This document shows, piece after piece, positions 6,252 to 9,541 of a stretch of 9,541 nucleotides of DNA. Position 1 is the stretch's first letter; each line of letters opens with the position of its first letter. The translations under genes were made by a program, and so were the position numbers. This DNA comes from an uncultured Clostridia bacterium (GTDB lineage: Bacteria; Bacillota; Clostridia; Oscillospirales; Acutalibacteraceae): assembly GCA_946405565.1 (NCBI GenBank), contig CAMJHU010000036.1, positions 1-9,541 on the forward strand, in the 5' to 3' direction. The notes under the pieces were generated by a model. It worked only from the letters and a program-made list of their open reading frames with translations, ran no database searches and had not been told where the DNA came from.

Positions 6252-7244
6252 TCAATTACTGCCCCGAACCGAAAGTATCAGGGAAATCAACCCGACACGC
6301 CGCGCATAGAGCAGTGACAAAATCAGCTTTTGCTTGGTACTGAAATAATTCCTATACCCCGCATCCCTGACAGTCTGATAAGCAGCGCGGAATTCCTTAT
6401 CCTCAGCGATGGCACGCACATCGTCGCGTGCGGAAGCCTCCCGGGTGTATTTCATCTGGGTAGTGCCTCCGTAAGCTGCCGTCAGCAGATGTACGGCGAG
6501 CTTGGCGTCCCTGTCCGCCAGCGTGATATCCGACAGATATTCCCTCACGCGTGCATTGATTTTCTGATAGGACCAATAGTATCTTGCATTGTACTTGTGC
6601 ATCATGCCCGCCATGTCGCGGTAATCGTAGAGCGCTTGGTCGAGATAATAAATCTTTTGCGCATTCACGACCATCGGCATGGTCTGGAGCAAGTCCTCCC
6701 CGAAATTGCAGGGATACCATGGCGTATAATCCCGCTCCGCGTCCAGCAGTTCCCGTCTGACCGCCTTGAGCCACATGGCGTTCAGCTCATAAGTGAGCAG
6801 CAGTTTATTATACAGCACCGTCTTGTCCGTCACAAATCCGGCAGGCAGACAGTGTTCAAAAAAAACCGACTTGTCCGTGCCGTCGTAGGTGAAAGCATTG
6901 TACAGCAGCAGGTCAATGTCATGCTGTTCGAGTACGTCCGCAATTTTGCGCAACGCACCCGCTTCATAAAGATCGTCGGAATCGCAGAAGAGACAGTAGT
7001 CCCCCTTCGCCTCGGCAATCCCCCGCCGTCTGGCGGAAATCAGACCGGCATTTTCCTTGTGAATCACCACGGTATTGGTATGTGACGCGGCATATTCATC
7101 GCACATCGCGCCGCTGCGATCAGTGGAACCGTCGTCCACCAGAATCAGCTCATAATCGTCAAAATCCTGCCCCGCGATACTGGCCAGACATTCGGGCAGA
7201 TAGGTCTCCACATTGTAAACGGGAACAAGAATCGAAAACAGCAT
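6252..7244 (-). CDS. Family 2 glycosyltransferase (second GT2 of the operon)
   Basis: A 330-residue GT2 enzyme of the common EpsJ/WaaE-like bacterial form. The GT-A domain starts at once with FSILVPVYNVETYL (3-16). It has VDDGSTDRSG (36-45), KENAGLISARRRGI (63-76), FCDSDD (86-91) carrying the metal-binding DxD, and FGEDLL (181-186) at the usual position of the catalytic acidic residue. The remaining C-terminal third is helical and basic and probably contacts the membrane or acceptor. The ATG at 7244 has GGAGG at 7249-7253, a short 4-nt spacing. The upstream GT2 ends 22 nt before it. Codons 126-129 (Ser-Val-Phe-Phe) contain a T8 run (A8 on the plus strand, 6858-6865), the longest homopolymer I noticed. 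Donor specificity cannot be read from the sequence. Confidence 0.93.
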   Translation of the reverse strand: MLFSILVPVYNVETYLPECLASIAGQDFDDYELILVDDGSTDRSGAMCDEYAASHTNTVVIHKENAGLISARRRGIAEAKGDYCLFCDSDDLYEAGALRKIADVLEQHDIDLLLYNAFTYDGTDKSVFFEHCLPAGFVTDKTVLYNKLLLTYELNAMWLKAVRRELLDAERDYTPWYPCNFGEDLLQTMPMVVNAQKIYYLDQALYDYRDMAGMMHKYNARYYWSYQKINARVREYLSDITLADRDAKLAVHLLTAAYGGTTQMKYTREASARDDVRAIAEDKEFRAAYQTVRDAGYRNYFSTKQKLILSLLYARRVGLISLILSVRGSN

Positions 7245-7266
7245 AAGCCCTCCGGGTAATTTGATG

Positions 7267-8178
7267 TTATAATCTGTTGAGCTGCACTTTGAGCCAATAG
7301 GTGAGATTCAAGCCTTTGGCACGAAAGTCCACCACGCGCCGGTCGAGCAGCTTCTTCTTGTAGGCGGGATTTTCGCGGTATTCACAGATCATCTTCGCCA
7401 GCTTGCGGTATTTCGGCACCATGCGGTCACCGTAACCCCGCACCAGTTCCCGTATCTGCTTTTCCACATGATAAACATTGAGATACTGATCCACCTGCTT
7501 CATATACGCCGGAAGGCTTCTGCCCAGTCCTACGGTGTTACCGCCGTGCTGACGGTAATCCATATGGGGCTTGGGATCCACAAACACCTTGCCGCCCAGA
7601 CACAGACATACTTTCAGCACCCATGTGTCGTGCATGAGCATATAGTCCGGCTCAAACGAAACCACTTCCCGCAGCAGCGCTTTGTTGAAGACACCCGTGC
7701 AGCCCGCGAAATCGGACAGCACAAACCGCGTGGTCAGCGTGCGTCTGTCATTCAGCGAATGGTCGGCGATGGGGTTAAGTTCCCCGTCCACCAGCCGCTG
7801 TCCGCAGTAATAGAGCGCCGGCGTATCGTCCTGCACGGTATCGAGAAACTGTGTGGCTACCAGCAGTTTGTCTGCGTCCCACACGTCGTCCTGATCGGCA
7901 AAGGAAATATAATCCACGTCGTATGCCTGCGCCCGCTTCATAAGGTCAAACACGCCTTTCTCCACATGGAGATGGGCGCCGGTGTACCATGTGAGCTTTC
8001 CTTCCCGCTGATACTGTTCGAGAAGTGCCTGCGTACCGTCCTGAGAACCGTCGTCCCGCACCAGCACCGTCACATCGACACCCTGCTGATTCCAGATGCT
8101 TGCCAACTGTTCGGGCAGAAATTTTTCTCCGTTATAGGTCGGCATGATGACCAGTATTTTTTTCATGCTTTTTTCCAA
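7267..8178 (-). CDS. Family 2 glycosyltransferase, rhamnosyltransferase-like (RgpB/RfbF type)
   Basis: A GT2 enzyme of 303 residues from the TTG at 8178, or 299 from the ATG at 8166. Motifs: IMPTYNGEKFL (11-21), VRDDGSQDGT (40-49), SFADQDDVW (92-100) with the metal-binding acidic cluster, HDTW (183-186), and YRQHGGNTVG (208-217). The last two resemble the RgpB/RfbF group of rhamnosyltransferases, and an rfbC fragment upstream makes dTDP-L-rhamnose a reasonable donor; both points are inference. The start is uncertain. The TTG has GGGAG 9 nt upstream (8188-8192), whereas the ATG four codons later gives the more usual MKKILVIMPTYNG start but has only AGGGG 14 nt away. A6 (8169-8174) and A7 (8157-8163) runs flank that ATG. 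It lies 28 nt after the Alg13-like gene. Confidence 0.9.
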   Translation of the reverse strand: MEKSMKKILVIMPTYNGEKFLPEQLASIWNQQGVDVTVLVRDDGSQDGTQALLEQYQREGKLTWYTGAHLHVEKGVFDLMKRAQAYDVDYISFADQDDVWDADKLLVATQFLDTVQDDTPALYYCGQRLVDGELNPIADHSLNDRRTLTTRFVLSDFAGCTGVFNKALLREVVSFEPDYMLMHDTWVLKVCLCLGGKVFVDPKPHMDYRQHGGNTVGLGRSLPAYMKQVDQYLNVYHVEKQIRELVRGYGDRMVPKYRKLAKMICEYRENPAYKKKLLDRRVVDFRAKGLNLTYWLKVQLNRL

Positions 8179-8187
8179 TTCCCCTAT

Positions 8188-8192
8188 CTCCC
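8188..8192 (-). promoter_or_regulatory. Ribosome binding site favouring a TTG start
   Basis: GGGAG on the coding strand lies 9 nt before TTG (8176-8178) and 21 nt before the first ATG (8164-8166) of the rhamnosyltransferase-like gene. A second purine block, AGGGG (8181-8185), is too close to the TTG and rather far from the ATG. This spacing is the only reason to prefer TTG. Confidence 0.45.
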
Positions 8193-8206
8193 TTTTCTGC
8201 TTTTCT

Positions 8207-8731
8207 CTACCGTTTCTTTCCGGACTTGCCGCCGTCAGACATCATCTCATCTACCAGCCGCGACAAATCGGCATTGAACTGAGCATTGTTGCTCTTGGTT
8301 TCACCAGTCATGCCGCTCACGATGCTGTCGTAGTTGCGGATGGTATCGCCCAACGTATCAATATCCACCACGGTGATGATGGTTCCCATGCGCTCGGCGA
8401 CTGCCTCGGCAAACGCGACCTGATGGTCGTTGACGTGTTCGCCGAACTGCTTCTGACGCGGCACCACGATGGGGGTTTTGCCTTCCTGCAGCGGCATGAT
8501 AAACGTCGCAGGTCCGCCGTGCGTGATGACAATCCGCGCCTTTCTGACCAACTCCTGCATGGTGCGGAAGGGATAGAGCGCCTGCCATTCACAATACTGC
8601 GGTTCATAAGTGCTGTACCCGGTCTGCATGACCACCTCTTCATCCAATACGCCGTCGCGTTTCAGATGATCCATATATTCCACCAGCCGGTTAAAGGGCT
8701 GTTCGTGCGTTCCCACTGTGACAAAAATCAT
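8207..8731 (-). CDS. Alg13/PssE-like catalytic subunit of a split glycosyltransferase
   Basis: A 174-residue soluble protein corresponding to the C-terminal, nucleotide-sugar-binding half of a GT-B glycosyltransferase (glycosyltransferase 28 C-terminal domain; Alg13, PssE, Cps14G, EpsF types). It begins with MIFVTVGTHEQPFNRLV, almost a signature of the group. ITHGGPAT (69-76) and PRQKQFGEHVNDHQ (91-104) are the conserved donor-binding blocks. The tail (about 140-174) is polar, charged and probably disordered. It needs the Alg14-like protein encoded 27 nt upstream for membrane attachment and acceptor binding. In characterised systems such a pair usually adds the second sugar of the lipid-linked repeat unit. 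The ATG has only a weak GGTGG site (8739-8743) 7 nt upstream, so it may be partly translated by coupling to the preceding gene. Confidence 0.93.
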   Translation of the reverse strand: MIFVTVGTHEQPFNRLVEYMDHLKRDGVLDEEVVMQTGYSTYEPQYCEWQALYPFRTMQELVRKARIVITHGGPATFIMPLQEGKTPIVVPRQKQFGEHVNDHQVAFAEAVAERMGTIITVVDIDTLGDTIRNYDSIVSGMTGETKSNNAQFNADLSRLVDEMMSDGGKSGKKR

Positions 8732-8758
8732 ACCAATTCCACCGCCGCTTCCCCTGAA

Positions 8759-9208
8759 TTAAAAAATACTGCCGAGATTGACCGCCTTGGGATACACCTG
8801 TTTCATTTCCTCCCACTGCACGATAAACCTGTCTGTCACCGGATAGACCAGCTTGCCCGCAATCGTGGACTTGTCAATGCGGTCAAAGACCTCAATATAC
8901 ACCGTCTTGGCGCCCATCAGCTTCCCTAAATAAAAGAACGGCACCGCAGGCGCCGCCCCCGACGAGATAATGAGATCGGGGCGTTCTTTGCGGAGAATTT
9001 TTATGGCGCGCCATGTGTTGATGATCAGCGCCTTGATACTGCGGTTGCTGGGATAATAGCAGGGGTACATGGTTTCCCCCTCCAGCAGGCTCCGCGCATC
9101 CTCCTTATCAAACGTCACCCAAAACCGTTCTTTGTCCTGCCAGAAGGGCTTGAGCATATACAAATGCGTCAGATGCCCTCCCGACGAACCTACTAAACAT
9201 ACCTTCAT
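8759..9208 (-). CDS. Alg14/PssD-like membrane-anchor subunit of a split glycosyltransferase
   Basis: A 149-residue protein homologous to the N-terminal, acceptor-binding half of a GT-B enzyme (Alg14, PssD, Cps14F). GSSGGHL (7-13) is the characteristic N-terminal loop, SSGAAPAVPFFYLGKLMGAK (82-101) is the conserved second block, and YIEVFDR (104-110) with VQWEEMK (130-136) completes the family pattern. A moderately hydrophobic N-terminal strand and the segment at 86-98 may mediate membrane association. It recruits the Alg13-like partner encoded next. The start is placed at the ATG at 9208, because AGGAG (9217-9221) lies 8 nt upstream and MKVCLVGSSGG is the usual family start. An in-frame TTG at 9232 and an ATG at 9214 are poorer choices; the TTG would also overlap the rfbC stop codon. 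Confidence 0.93.
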   Translation of the reverse strand: MKVCLVGSSGGHLTHLYMLKPFWQDKERFWVTFDKEDARSLLEGETMYPCYYPSNRSIKALIINTWRAIKILRKERPDLIISSGAAPAVPFFYLGKLMGAKTVYIEVFDRIDKSTIAGKLVYPVTDRFIVQWEEMKQVYPKAVNLGSIF

Positions 9209-9216
9209 GACCATCT

Positions 9217-9221
9217 CTCCT
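9217..9221 (-). promoter_or_regulatory. Ribosome binding site deciding the Alg14-like start
   Basis: AGGAG on the coding strand lies 8 nt before the ATG at 9206-9208 and only 2 nt before the ATG at 9212-9214. This favours the shorter protein that begins MKVCLVG. It sits in the 20-nt spacer after the rfbC stop codon. Confidence 0.7.
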
Positions 9222-9228
9222 GTCCGGC

Positions 9229-9541
9229 TCAAAAATGAAATGTATCGTCAAGTCCCGACCACTTCTGATCCTTGTCGCTGAGGTTGAGCAGCGTACCGTC
9301 CGCCATAGCGTACCCTTCCGCCGAAGCGGTGCCGCGATAGTCACCCGTCACGCCCGGCCACACAATGCCGATGGCGGGGTCATTCCACGCCAGTCCGCCT
9401 TCATCGGCAGGACAGTAGAAATCGGTGCATTTATAACAGAAACGCGCCGCATCGCTGAGTACCAGAAAACCGTGGGCAAAGCCTTCGGAAATATAAAACT
9501 GCTTGTTGTTTTCCTCGGTCAGCTCCACGCCGAACCACTGA
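9229..9541 (-). CDS. rfbC: dTDP-4-dehydrorhamnose 3,5-epimerase, C-terminal part (partial at window edge)
   Basis: About 103 C-terminal residues of RmlC/RfbC, which epimerises C3 and C5 of dTDP-4-dehydro-6-deoxyglucose, the third step to dTDP-L-rhamnose. The frame stays open to the window edge. The GTG at 9526-9528 is simply an internal Val codon in QWFGVELTEEN, so the gene continues beyond position 9541 and about 80 N-terminal residues are missing. The family blocks seen are QWFGVEL, SEGFAHGFLVLSD, CYKCTDFYCP (with the family's conserved Tyr), LAWNDPAIGIVWP and LSDKDQKW near the C-terminus. The enzyme is a cytoplasmic double-stranded beta-helix (cupin-fold) dimer. It is the first gene of the unit visible here, 20 nt before the Alg14-like gene, and implies that rhamnose enters the glycan. 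The other rml genes are expected upstream, outside the window. Confidence 0.95.
   Translation of the reverse strand, partial: QWFGVELTEENNKQFYISEGFAHGFLVLSDAARFCYKCTDFYCPADEGGLAWNDPAIGIVWPGVTGDYRGTASAEGYAMADGTLLNLSDKDQKWSGLDDTFHF

Noticed and set aside
5319..6317. A 332-codon open frame on the plus strand
   Set aside because: It is antisense to a clear GT2 gene, with no domain and no consistent ribosome binding site.
9229..9528. A complete small gene starting at GTG 9528
   Set aside because: The frame is open to the window edge and the residues before the GTG (Gln-Trp-Phe-Gly) match RfbC, so this is an internal Val of a truncated rfbC.

Overview
The window looks like the distal part of a surface-polysaccharide (capsule, exopolysaccharide or O-antigen type) operon of the Wzx/Wzy-dependent kind. 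All ten genes lie on the minus strand, so transcription runs from right to left. Spacers are 19 to 51 nt, with one 4-nt overlap, which suggests a single transcription unit. Strong GGAGG-type ribosome binding sites, fairly GC-rich DNA and the family styles suggest a gut-type Clostridia (Oscillospiraceae/Ruminococcaceae-like) bacterium. This is inference; no rRNA or taxonomic marker is present.

Layout in transcription order: (1) the C-terminal part of rfbC/rmlC (dTDP-4-dehydrorhamnose 3,5-epimerase), cut by the right edge; (2) an Alg14/PssD-like membrane-anchor subunit; (3) an Alg13/PssE-like catalytic subunit, the two forming a split glycosyltransferase; (4) a GT2 enzyme resembling rhamnosyltransferases; (5) a second GT2; (6) a third GT2; (7) a Wzy/WaaL-type polymerase overlapping the previous gene by ATGA; (8) a Wzx-type flippase; (9) a short D-isomer 2-hydroxyacid dehydrogenase (phosphoglycerate dehydrogenase-like, no ACT domain); (10) an MmgE/PrpD-family protein. 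After the last stop codon, the left 112 nt contain a palindromic GC-rich element and an 11-bp tandem repeat.

Working model: dTDP-L-rhamnose is made by RfbC together with RfbA, B and D encoded elsewhere. The sugars are added to an undecaprenyl-linked acceptor by the Alg13/14-like pair and three GT2 enzymes. Wzx flips the repeat unit and Wzy polymerises it. The initiating phosphoglycosyltransferase, chain-length control genes and the rest of the rml genes are not in the window and presumably lie beyond the right edge. The least expected part is the two metabolic enzymes at the operon tail (hydroxyacid dehydrogenase plus MmgE/PrpD), which have no obvious standard role in polysaccharide assembly and may make an unusual acidic substituent or precursor.

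No tRNA, rRNA, CRISPR array, transposase or recognisable riboswitch was seen. No gene-free stretch exceeds 112 nt.
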